From contig NZ_RKSM01000001.1 of NCBI RefSeq assembly GCF_008729015.1, positions 2,294,001 through 2,358,000 of the forward strand: a stretch of 64,000 nt of DNA, given 5' to 3'. This document shows, piece after piece, positions 7,911-15,631 of this stretch. The stretch comes from Haloarcula sp. CBA1129. GTDB taxonomy: Archaea; Halobacteriota; Halobacteria; Halobacteriales; Haloarculaceae. Position 1 is the first letter of the stretch. Each line of letters starts with the position of its first letter. Both the position numbers and the translations under genes were made by a program. The notes below the pieces were generated by a model that had not been told where the DNA came from, ran no database searches, and saw nothing but the letters and a program-made list of their open reading frames with translations.

Positions 7911-9476
7911 TCAGTCCGCTTTCGAACCGTACGAACTCGGAACCTCGACCGACAACTGTTCTGAGAGCAGGTACGTCACAGACCCGACAGCGACCAGTCC
8001 GATAGGGAGCGCAATGTACGCCGAAACGCCGTAGCCGGCCAGCAGGAACAGCCCGGTTGCGACGATGCCAGCCAGCACTGCGTAGGGAATTTGGGTGTTC
8101 ACGTGGTCGACGTGGTCGCTTGCGGCGAACATGCTCGACATCACCGTGGTATCTGAGATCGGCGAGCAGTGGTCACCAAACAGCGCACCGGTCAGAATCG
8201 CAGCGATGGCCGGAGCCAGCGGCGCGCCGAGCGCGTGTCCGAGCGGTATCGCGACAGGGAACAGGATGCCCATCGTTCCCCAAGATGTGCCGATGCTGAA
8301 GCTGATAATGACCGCGCTGAGGAAGATAATGGCGGGCAGCATCTCGGCCGTGATAATCCCCTCACTGATAGCGACGACGTAGGGGCCGACGCCGAGCGCC
8401 TGACTCACGGCACCGATGGACCACGCAAGCGAGAGCACCGCGACGGGGAACATCACCATTTTGAACCCCTCGAAGATGGCGTCGCTCACTTCGTCGACCG
8501 CGATCCGTGCGTGTCCGACCAGAATTGTCAGGATAACCAGACAGGCCGAGAACGAGGCCCAGACGATGGCATCTGCGGTGGCCGCATTCGACAGCGCGTC
8601 TGTGAGACTTCGGCCAGCGAACCCACCACCGGAGTAATACAGCGAGAAGCCGGTCACGCCAACGAGTGCCGCGATTGGCGCGGCGAAGTACCACCACCGC
8701 GGGTCGACGTGGTCGGGCGTCACGATATCGTCCTCCTGTGTCTCCATCAGCGGGTCCGCGTTGTCGCCGAGGACTTTCCCCTCCTCTCTGGCTCTGCGTT
8801 CGGCCTTCGCCATCGGGCCGAAGTCCATGTCTGCGATGACGACGATGAAGACCATCGCAAGTGCAAGCAGACTGTAGAACCGATAGGGAATCGATTCGAG
8901 GAACAGCAGGAACGCGCTTCGGTCCACCCCGATTGTGGTCAGTTGCTCAGCGATGAGTCCGACCTCGAACCCGAGCCACGTCGAGACGACTGATATCGAC
9001 GCGGTCGGTGAAGTAGTGGAGTCGAGGATGTACGCCAACTTCTCGCGACTGATGTCGAACTTATCGGTGATCGGGCGCATGACCGACCCGGTAATCATCG
9101 TCGAAGCGTACGAGTCGACGAAGATAGTCATCCCCAGTAGTGAGGTCCCAAGCGCCGCCTGCCGGCGGGTCCGAATACGCTTGACCATCTGTGACGCCAG
9201 CGCACTCATCCCGCCGGAGAGGAAGATCATCCCCAGCATTGCCCCGATGAGGAACGTGAACAGTAGCAGCTTGACGTTGAACGGCTCAGTCACGTTATCG
9301 ACGACGAACTGGAGGCTCCGAGTGGCTCCAGCGGCCGGATTCCAGCCGACGAGCACCGTCGCGCCGATCCAGATGCCTGCAAACAGCGAGAGGAGTACTT
9401 GGCGAGTGAACAGCGTCAGTACAATCGCGAGCATCGCCGGAAACAGGCTGATAAGCCCGTATGTCTCTGGTGCCAT
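7911..9476 (-). CDS. nhaC: NhaC-family Na+/H+ antiporter
   Basis: This 521-residue protein has about twelve hydrophobic segments and NhaC hallmarks such as FVDSYASTMITGSVMRP, a glycine-rich SFSIGTSWGTMG and the late motif LFGDHCSPISDTT. Antiporters of this family exchange cytoplasmic Na+ for H+ and matter for salt balance in a halophile. A charged loop of about 40 residues (around 215-260) separates the halves. The 434-nt AT-richer region upstream probably holds the promoter. The family is certain; an exchanger of small organic anions, as seen in some NhaC relatives, is a less likely alternative. Confidence 0.88.
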   Translation of the reverse strand: MAPETYGLISLFPAMLAIVLTLFTRQVLLSLFAGIWIGATVLVGWNPAAGATRSLQFVVDNVTEPFNVKLLLFTFLIGAMLGMIFLSGGMSALASQMVKRIRTRRQAALGTSLLGMTIFVDSYASTMITGSVMRPITDKFDISREKLAYILDSTTSPTASISVVSTWLGFEVGLIAEQLTTIGVDRSAFLLFLESIPYRFYSLLALAMVFIVVIADMDFGPMAKAERRAREEGKVLGDNADPLMETQEDDIVTPDHVDPRWWYFAAPIAALVGVTGFSLYYSGGGFAGRSLTDALSNAATADAIVWASFSACLVILTILVGHARIAVDEVSDAIFEGFKMVMFPVAVLSLAWSIGAVSQALGVGPYVVAISEGIITAEMLPAIIFLSAVIISFSIGTSWGTMGILFPVAIPLGHALGAPLAPAIAAILTGALFGDHCSPISDTTVMSSMFAASDHVDHVNTQIPYAVLAGIVATGLFLLAGYGVSAYIALPIGLVAVGSVTYLLSEQLSVEVPSSYGSKAD

Positions 9477-9910
9477 ACGTTCTGTTCCGGGGTTTACATA
9501 CGAGCGTTATAAGAATTACTAACTCAAGATATCGTGTATGAAACACGAATAGAAGAATCATATGGTCATATTAGTATTTATATTTTGGACGGATGCTTCT
9601 ATTCTATCGTTATTCGGCGAGACGTAGACAATCAATAACGGACGATAAAACCGTTGACGTTGAAACCGGAGGCGGTCTGTCCCTCCCGCAAACGAGAGTG
9701 TCAGCAGAAGACAGTAACAGAGTGTGTTCGACTGCTACTGTCGACCGTACCTATTGTAAGATATGTGCCACTCCGGGATGGCATAGTTCTTGACAGCCGT
9801 CCAGCCCACAGTATGAAATACTTCAAGTTAGCTGACAAGGCCCTGAAAGACAGTGCAACAGGTCCGGCAAGTCTGATCGCGGCACTGACCGGCATCAGTC
9901 GTCGGAGGAG
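9477..9910. other. AT-rich intergenic region upstream of nhaC
   Basis: This 434-nt stretch is clearly more AT-rich than its surroundings around 9,500-9,650, with TATA-like tracts. A small hairpin (tcgtgt / acacga) is at about 9532-9548, a possible regulatory element for nhaC. No convincing gene is present apart from a weak 47-codon frame that starts at 9813. Confidence 0.5.
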
Positions 9911-9956
9911 CTACAAGTCTTTCGTCAGCCCGCTACGGAGGTCACGGCCGAAGTAA
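9813..9956 (+). CDS. Possible 47-residue basic protein
   Basis: The frame starts MKYFKLADKALKDSATGP and ends in a basic tail (RRRSYKSF then RRSRPK). Its second half is antisense to the C-terminus of the frameshifted membrane gene at 9911-10419, which argues against it. The first half, over otherwise empty DNA, has reasonable coding character. It is listed only as a possibility; no family was recognised. Confidence 0.25.
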   Translation: MKYFKLADKALKDSATGPASLIAALTGISRRRSYKSFVSPLRRSRPK

Positions 9957-10419
9957 TGGCCGACGAGCGCGAGCACGAGGCCGACACCGCCGGCGATAGC
10001 AAACAGCCGGGTCCCATTCAACCCCGCAGCGAGCTGTGGGAGGAGGGACAGAACGGCCGTCGCACCGCCGCTGACACCGCCCGCCAGCCCCAGTTCGACG
10101 TATCGGCGCTCGCTGGCGAGCAGTCCGTAGACGAACCCGCCAAGCAGGATGCCGACCAGTTCCGTGAACGGTACGAGCGGTATCACCCGCCGAGGACCAT
10201 TCCGCCACCGACCGCACCGAAAGCGAACAGCAGCGCCCGGAGCGAAAAGTAGCTCCCGGACTCTGTCGTTGACGCCTCGGCGGCAGACGACTCCGCGCCG
10301 CGCGATTCCCCGACAGTACCGTCCGTCTCTACCGACGCTGTCGTGCCGACATCGACGCCGAGGTCACCGTCCGACTGCGTGTCCGCGTCGCGGGTCCGTT
10401 CCTCGGTTCGTTCGGCCAT
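9911..10419 (-). pseudogene. Small haloarchaeal membrane protein gene interrupted by a single-base frameshift
   Basis: Two adjoining frames make one protein. The first starts at ATG 10419 and gives an acidic Ser/Glu/Asp-rich N-terminus (about 55 residues), then a membrane segment ending GGGMVLGG with a stop at 10183. The second (10186-9911) continues directly with IPLVPFTELVGILLGGFVYGL and two more hydrophobic stretches. Adding one G to the run at about 10186-10188 joins them seamlessly into 169 residues, and the total length of 509 nt is one short of a multiple of three. It may be a real mutation or a homopolymer sequencing error. The function is unknown. Confidence 0.7.
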
Positions 10420-10492
10420 ACAGAGTGTGGGGCCGCAAGTAGTATGGTCCTTGTGGGGTCCGCCGGCAGTCCGAGAGATAGCGGCGTGTCGC

Positions 10493-11092
10493 TCAGATAC
10501 CCAGCCACTCGTCGTTGCGAACCGAGTAGCCGTTCGACCGGCAGAACTTCGCCGCCTGTCGGCGTACGTCACGAGACCCGGGGGGCTTCTCCTGCTCGTG
10601 GATGCGCTCGATAATCCAATCAGCGATAGCCCGAATGCCCTCATCGTCGTCATCCGCATCGATAGCCCGCAGTTCCCGGAACGTCCGCTCGTAGCCGTCC
10701 CGCTGTGAGGCGCCAAAGGACGCGCTCTGGTGTTCGGCGGCGGCCTCCACAACGCGTTTCATCGCCCCCGCTACCGTCGGCCGCTGGACTCGCGTCCGGA
10801 CTTCGGCCGGCGACTCGAAGGACTCGACCTCCGCATCAGGCAGGAGGTCTGCGACAGTGTACGTTCCGGCGACGGACTCGATCTCGTGGTCGCCAACCGT
10901 AGCGACCACGTCAGCCGCTGTTGCCGGGAATTCGAGCACTTCGAGTTCTGTCTCGAAATACGCGAGTTCCGTCGGGTCGACCGGCGGCTCGGGTTCGTCC
11001 GCGCGCTCAAGCTCCTCAGCGATAGCGCGCTCCCGCTGGCGGCGCTCCTCGTTTTGGGCCTGGGCTTCGCGGCCGTTCTTGTTGTCTGCCAT
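10493..11092 (-). CDS. Haloarchaeal DUF5789-like protein
   Basis: The start at ATG 11092 gives 199 residues beginning MADNKNGREAQAQNEERRQR; the longer frame upstream has no family-like sequence. The N-terminal 45 residues are charged and helical. A middle part contains the short beta-like motif TELAYFETELEVLEFPATAADVV, here read as two pieces (LAYFETE, LEFPATA). The C-terminus holds a helical region with YERTFRELRAIDADDD. The family is conserved in haloarchaea and uncharacterised. It is divergent from gatD. Confidence 0.65.
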   Translation of the reverse strand: MADNKNGREAQAQNEERRQRERAIAEELERADEPEPPVDPTELAYFETELEVLEFPATAADVVATVGDHEIESVAGTYTVADLLPDAEVESFESPAEVRTRVQRPTVAGAMKRVVEAAAEHQSASFGASQRDGYERTFRELRAIDADDDDEGIRAIADWIIERIHEQEKPPGSRDVRRQAAKFCRSNGYSVRNDEWLGI

Positions 11093-11250
11093 ACTTGTTA
11101 GGAGAATGTCGAGTGGGATAACATTGTGGTCTGGTACCGTTTGCAGTTCACAGTAACGGATGTCAATGTCCCGGACCGGAACCGCGGCGGACACCACCCG
11201 CCGACCGGGTGGCAGGTCCAGCGTGTGGCCGAGATCGCTCGCCGAAACGA

Positions 11251-11274
11251 GTGGGTTCAAGTCCCACCGGCGGA
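11251..11274 (+). other. tRNA T-arm plus acceptor-like segment
   Basis: A perfect T-arm (gtggg, loop ttcaagt, cccac) is followed by cggcgga, the shape of a tRNA 3' half. A six-base partner ccgccg is present at 11198-11203, but no D-arm, anticodon arm or T8 can be placed in between. It is therefore not called as a tRNA gene. It lies 12 nt before the gatD start and could be a tRNA remnant, an old attachment site or part of the gatD leader. Confidence 0.4.
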
Positions 11275-11285
11275 AAGTGCCGCGC

Positions 11286-12533
11286 ATGAACGCAGGCGAC
11301 CGGGTCCGCGTCGAGCGCGCGGCCCAGACCTACGAGGGCGTGGTGCTCCCGTCGAGTACGCCCGACCACCTTGTCGTTAAACTCGACGGCGGGTACAACG
11401 TCGGTATCGACCGTGAGGGCGCATCCGTCGACGTGCTTGAGTCGGACGTGTACGACGTCGAGAGCGCACAGGACGAACAGGGGACATCGGAAATCGAGTT
11501 CGACGACGACCTCCCGACAGTCTCGCTTATCTCCACTGGCGGAACCATCGCCTCGACAATCGACTACCGGACCGGGGCAGTGACGGCCCAGTTCGATGCC
11601 GAGGACGTACTGCGGGCGGTGCCGGACCTCGCCGGCATGGCGAACTACCGCGGCCGCGTCGTCGCCAACATCCTCTCGGAGAACATGACCCCGGCGGTCT
11701 GGCAGGACCTCGCGAAGGCAGTCCACGAGGAAATCGAGGCCGGGGCGGACGGCATCGTCGTCATGCACGGCACCGACACGATGCAGTACTCCGCGTCGGC
11801 GCTGTCGTTCATGCTCGATACGCCGGTCCCCATCGTGTTTACGGGGAGTCAGCGCTCGGCGGACCGCCCGTCCTCGGACAACGTGATGAACGCCGTCTCA
11901 GCAGTCGAGGCCGCCACGAGCGACTGCGCGGAAGTGCTGGTCTGTATGCACGCCCACGAGTCCGACGACCGCTGTGCGCTCCACCGCGGCACTCGCGTCC
12001 GGAAGAACCACACCTCGCGTCGGGACGCCTTCGAGACCATCGGCGCGAAACCGCTTGGCGAGGTCGATTACGACATCGACGGCGAGAGCACGGTGACGTT
12101 CCGCCGGGAGTACGCCGAGCGGGACGCCGCCGATCTGGCGCTGCACGACGACATCGAGACCGACGTGGAACTCCTGAAGTTCTCCCCCGGGATGGACCCG
12201 TCGCTGCTGAAAGCCGCCGCTGAGGACAGCGATGGCATCGTCATCGAGGGAACGGGACTGGGCCACGTCAACACCGACTGGATCGAGACTATCGAGGAAC
12301 TGGATATCCCGCTGGTCATGACCAGCCAGTGTCTCGAAGGGCGGGTCTGTGACCGCGTCTACGACACCGGCCGGGACCTGCTCGACGCCGGCGTCATCGA
12401 GGGCGAAGATATGCTCCCCGGTACCGCGAAGGTGAAGCTCATGTGGGCGCTGGCAAACAGCGACGACGTTGCCGACACTATGCAGGAGCCTCTAGCCGGC
12501 GAGATTCAGCAGCGCTCGACGCCGTGGCTGTAG
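11286..12533 (+). CDS. gatD: Glu-tRNA(Gln) amidotransferase subunit D
   Basis: This 415-residue protein starts at ATG 11286 with a GatD N-terminal beta-barrel-like domain (DRVRVERAAQTYEGVVLPS), then an L-asparaginase-type domain. The catalytic motifs are STGGTIAST (Thr87) and MHGTDTMQYSA (Thr163-Asp164). GatD releases ammonia from glutamine or asparagine and, with GatE, converts Glu-tRNA(Gln) to Gln-tRNA(Gln); the GatDE pair is specific to archaea. gatE is not in the window. A T-arm-like segment in the leader just before the start is odd. The N-terminal domain separates it from plain asparaginases. Confidence 0.95.
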   Translation: MNAGDRVRVERAAQTYEGVVLPSSTPDHLVVKLDGGYNVGIDREGASVDVLESDVYDVESAQDEQGTSEIEFDDDLPTVSLISTGGTIASTIDYRTGAVTAQFDAEDVLRAVPDLAGMANYRGRVVANILSENMTPAVWQDLAKAVHEEIEAGADGIVVMHGTDTMQYSASALSFMLDTPVPIVFTGSQRSADRPSSDNVMNAVSAVEAATSDCAEVLVCMHAHESDDRCALHRGTRVRKNHTSRRDAFETIGAKPLGEVDYDIDGESTVTFRREYAERDAADLALHDDIETDVELLKFSPGMDPSLLKAAAEDSDGIVIEGTGLGHVNTDWIETIEELDIPLVMTSQCLEGRVCDRVYDTGRDLLDAGVIEGEDMLPGTAKVKLMWALANSDDVADTMQEPLAGEIQQRSTPWL

Positions 12534-12592
12534 CACCGAGCGGTGTGGTAGCCTGCGCGTGACGGGTCGGGCCCGGCGCATCGAAGCGACCC

Positions 12593-12600
12593 TTTTTTAC
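12593..12600 (+). promoter_or_regulatory. T-rich element: TATA-like box of the acetyltransferase gene, possibly also gatD terminator
   Basis: The run ttttttac is 23-30 nt before the ATG at 12623, correct for a leaderless promoter. The same T-run, 60 nt after the gatD stop, also fits an archaeal oligo-T terminator. Confidence 0.45.
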
Positions 12601-12622
12601 TGTCGCGAGAGAGCCTGCCCGC

Positions 12623-13513
12623 ATGTCGCCGACTGTTCGGACGGCTCGTCACGACGACTACGACGACATTGTCGAACTGACCAGCGACGTCTGGGCCGAC
12701 CGTACGATGGCCGATTACATCCCCGACGTGTTCCACGACTGGGTCGACGCCGACGGCGCGGACCGGAAAACCCTCGTCGTCGAGGGTGACGGCCACGCTG
12801 TCGGCCTCGCTCAGGCCGTCATGCTCACCGAGACCGAGGCGTGGTTCCAAGGGATGCGCGTCGACTCGGACCACCGAGGGAAGGGGTTCGGGTCGCTGTT
12901 AACCGACCACCTCATCGACTGGGCGGCCGACGCCGGTGCGTCAGTCGGTCGGAGCATGGTGTTTTCTTGGAACGAGGCCGGCCTCGGCCAGTCGCTGGCG
13001 ACCGGCTTCGAAGCGGTCACGTCGTTCCGCTGGGTACACCCAGATCCGGCGGACGAGACGCCTGAGATGAGTGTCGGGAACGACCCCGCCACAGCGTGGC
13101 GCTGTTGGCAGGAAAGCGACGGCCGAGACGTACTGTCCGGCCTTGCGCTCGATAGCGGGGAGAGCTGGGCGCTCTCGACGCTGACACGGGCGACACTCGA
13201 CAGTTTAGCGACCAAGCAGGCGGTCCTGACCGTCGGCGATAAGCCACGAGGAATGGCGTGTCGTGTCCGGACGACCGAATCTGACGGCGAACGACTCGCG
13301 GAGTACGCGGTCGGGGTGTGGAGCGATGTCGACGCCGCACGGGCGTTATTCACTGCGATAGCCGCCGATGCGGCGACGCTCGGCGTCGACGGGACACGGG
13401 TCCTTATCCCCGAGACACCGCGCCACGTGGCCCAAGCCGCGTACGCCGGCGGAGACATTAGCGAGTGTCCGGACTACGTGTTCGAGATTGACGGGATCGG
13501 TGAGTTATCATAA
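12623..13513 (+). CDS. GNAT-family N-acetyltransferase
   Basis: This 296-residue protein has an N-terminal GNAT fold. The acetyl-CoA-binding motif A is visible as QGMRVDSDHRGKGFGSLL (Arg/Gly-rich loop near residues 80-95), followed by a helix and the strand with FSWNEAGLGQSLATGFEAV. The second half (about 150-296) has no independent motif but is probably a second degenerate GNAT-like or accessory domain, as in double-domain acetyltransferases. The substrate is unknown. It stands alone between gatD and a histidine kinase on the same strand. Confidence 0.8.
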   Translation: MSPTVRTARHDDYDDIVELTSDVWADRTMADYIPDVFHDWVDADGADRKTLVVEGDGHAVGLAQAVMLTETEAWFQGMRVDSDHRGKGFGSLLTDHLIDWAADAGASVGRSMVFSWNEAGLGQSLATGFEAVTSFRWVHPDPADETPEMSVGNDPATAWRCWQESDGRDVLSGLALDSGESWALSTLTRATLDSLATKQAVLTVGDKPRGMACRVRTTESDGERLAEYAVGVWSDVDAARALFTAIAADAATLGVDGTRVLIPETPRHVAQAAYAGGDISECPDYVFEIDGIGELS

Positions 13514-13564
13514 CCGATAACGCGGACATAACACTCATTCAGATGCCAGCCATACCGATAGTAG

Positions 13565-15220
13565 ATGAATCTGGTTGGGAGTTCACCAGCATTTCTCTTA
13601 TATGTCGTGGCATACGGTCTCGCAGCAGTCGGCTGCGGTGTCGGGCTCTACAGAGCGACTCGTATGGAAGATCCCGATACCCGCCGCGGGATGGTCGGGC
13701 TTCTCCTCTGTAGCGGCGGCTGGGCGGCGCTGGAACTCGGCTTCCTGATCACGCCCGGAACACTTGGCTACGCGTTCTACCTCGGCAGCCTCATCATCGG
13801 TCTGGCGACGGTCGGGGCGTGGCTATACTTCTGCTCGGCATACACCGGGCGGGCCTTCCACCGGAACCGACTATATCGCGTCGTCGCCGTCAGCGTGTAC
13901 CTCGCTATCGTGACAGTGAAGCTGACGAATCCGCTTCACGGGCTCTACTTCGCCACGCAGTTCGTCTCTGATCCGTTCCCACACTTGGCGATCACACACG
14001 GCGTGTTTCACTGGGTGGTGACAGGGCTCTCCTACGCGCTCGTCACCGTCGGCTTCTTCATGCTGTTCGAACTGTTCCTCGAGGCCGACTACGACACCCG
14101 TCCACTCGGCGTTCTTGTCGGTATCACGGCGATTCCGGCAGTGCTCGATATCGTCGGGTTCGTCAGCGACATCCTGCTCGACATCAATCACGAACCGCTC
14201 GGTGTCGCACTGTTCGCGTTCGGTGTCCTCTACGTGTACGACGAGGCGTTTCTCGCCGTGCAGTTGACCGATGGCGTCGACGAGGCAGTGGTGTACCTCG
14301 ATGATGGGCACCAGATCAAGGAGTCCAACGGTGAGGCACAGCGGCTCTTCCCCGCGCTGTCTAGGAGCCGCGGACAGCAGCTTGAGGCGGTGTTGCCGGC
14401 CGTCACAGAGATACTGCAAACGGACGAGCAGATTCTCGAACGGAACCGGGACGGCGGGACAGAGTACTACCTCGTCAGCGATACCTCGTTTTCGCTTGGA
14501 CAGGTCGATATCGGTCGGATGCTCGTGTTCACCGATGTAACCGAAAGCGAGCAGCGACGACGCGAGCTTGATCGACAGAACGAGCAGTTGGAGGGGTTCG
14601 CCACCGCAATCAGACACGAGCTGTTGAACACGCTGCAGATAATCACCGGCCGTGTCTCCGTCGCCGGTGACGCCCTGAATCGGGGCAACGTCAGTCTGGC
14701 AAAAGATTCCCTCCAGTCAACGTCTGAGACAGCCGATCGGATGTCCGAAATCGTCGATGGACTCGCGACGCTGGCTCGACACGGGCAGACAATCGACGAA
14801 ACGACGGCCGTCGACCTCCAGCCAGTCGTCGACGGAGCCTGGGAACGCGCCGACACCGACGGTCTCACGATGGCGGCTGACGTAGATGGAGCGGTCATCG
14901 CCGATCCGACCCGCCTGCGGGATCTCTTCGAGAGCGGGTTCACGTTCGCAGCCCACAACGGCGCGTCGACGGTCACCGTCGAACGGGAAGCCGACGAGAT
15001 CGTCATCACCGACGACGGGACCCCAGCGGGCGAGACAGCCTCGGAGGCCTTTTTCGAGTACGGCGGCGCGATGCCGGACGCCGAAGCGGGGATGACCCTC
15101 CCGAACCTGCGGATGCTCGCCCGGACCCACGGCTGGGACGTGACGCTCGACACTGCGTATCAGGACGGCGTTCGCATCGTTATCTCAAACGTGACAGTGG
15201 CGGGGCCACTGGAAAAATAA
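13565..15220 (+). CDS. Seven-transmembrane sensor histidine kinase with a degenerate ATPase domain
   Basis: The 551-residue product has seven hydrophobic segments in residues 1-225, the N-terminal 7TM module common in archaeal kinases. A PAS-like domain follows (about 230-330). The dimerisation/phosphoacceptor helix carries AIRHELLNTLQ with His351. The ATPase domain is abnormal: the N-box reads LRDLFESGFTFAAHNG, lacking the usual magnesium-chelating Asn, and the G2 box is GMTLPNLRML instead of a GxGxGL loop. A G1-like DDGTPAG remains. It may be a weak or signalling-only pseudokinase. No response regulator is adjacent. Confidence 0.82.
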   Translation: MNLVGSSPAFLLYVVAYGLAAVGCGVGLYRATRMEDPDTRRGMVGLLLCSGGWAALELGFLITPGTLGYAFYLGSLIIGLATVGAWLYFCSAYTGRAFHRNRLYRVVAVSVYLAIVTVKLTNPLHGLYFATQFVSDPFPHLAITHGVFHWVVTGLSYALVTVGFFMLFELFLEADYDTRPLGVLVGITAIPAVLDIVGFVSDILLDINHEPLGVALFAFGVLYVYDEAFLAVQLTDGVDEAVVYLDDGHQIKESNGEAQRLFPALSRSRGQQLEAVLPAVTEILQTDEQILERNRDGGTEYYLVSDTSFSLGQVDIGRMLVFTDVTESEQRRRELDRQNEQLEGFATAIRHELLNTLQIITGRVSVAGDALNRGNVSLAKDSLQSTSETADRMSEIVDGLATLARHGQTIDETTAVDLQPVVDGAWERADTDGLTMAADVDGAVIADPTRLRDLFESGFTFAAHNGASTVTVEREADEIVITDDGTPAGETASEAFFEYGGAMPDAEAGMTLPNLRMLARTHGWDVTLDTAYQDGVRIVISNVTVAGPLEK

Positions 15221-15238
15221 CCTGACCAACAGTCCGCA

Positions 15239-15517
15239 TCAACCGCCGCTAACCGGCGGGAACAACGCGAGTTCCGTCTCCGCATCGACTGTTGTCGCCA
15301 GTCCCTCGCCAGCGGCGAACGGGTCTTCACCGTCGACGAGCACCCGGATGTGGTCGGCCAACTCCTCGTTCTCGTCGAGCACCTCCTCGGCGAGCGCCGG
15401 TCGCGCCGCGAGCAGCGAATCGAGCGCCGTTTCGACCGTGGCGTCTCCCTCGATATCGACGCTGACCGACTGGCCGTCGGCCACGTCTCGGAGGTGTGCG
15501 AACAGTTTCCACTCCAT
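15239..15517 (-). CDS. samp1: Ubiquitin-like small archaeal modifier protein SAMP1
   Basis: This 92-residue MoaD/ThiS-fold protein starts at ATG 15517 with MEWKLFAHLRDVA and ends in ELALFPPVSGG. The C-terminal di-glycine is the site of E1 (UbaA) adenylation and covalent attachment to target lysines, and SAMP1 also supplies sulfur for molybdopterin synthesis. Both ends closely resemble the characterised Haloferax volcanii SAMP1. The longer upstream frame lacks similarity to the family. The gene is convergent with the kinase and lies next to the TrkA-C operon, with no functional link evident. Confidence 0.92.
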   Translation of the reverse strand: MEWKLFAHLRDVADGQSVSVDIEGDATVETALDSLLAARPALAEEVLDENEELADHIRVLVDGEDPFAAGEGLATTVDAETELALFPPVSGG

Positions 15518-15631
15518 ACCCGTACTCCGAGCGTCCGGCAAAAGAGGGTTCCGGACCGCGGTGTGGCCGTTCAGGCGGGCGGGAGACGGACAGTCTGCGA
15601 CGGCGTACGTCTGGCAGTACGATACCCCCAC

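Noticed and set aside
11197..11275. A complete tRNA gene before gatD
   Set aside because: The T-arm and acceptor-like strand are good, but no D-arm, anticodon arm or T at position 8 can be fitted, and the first acceptor pair would be C-A.
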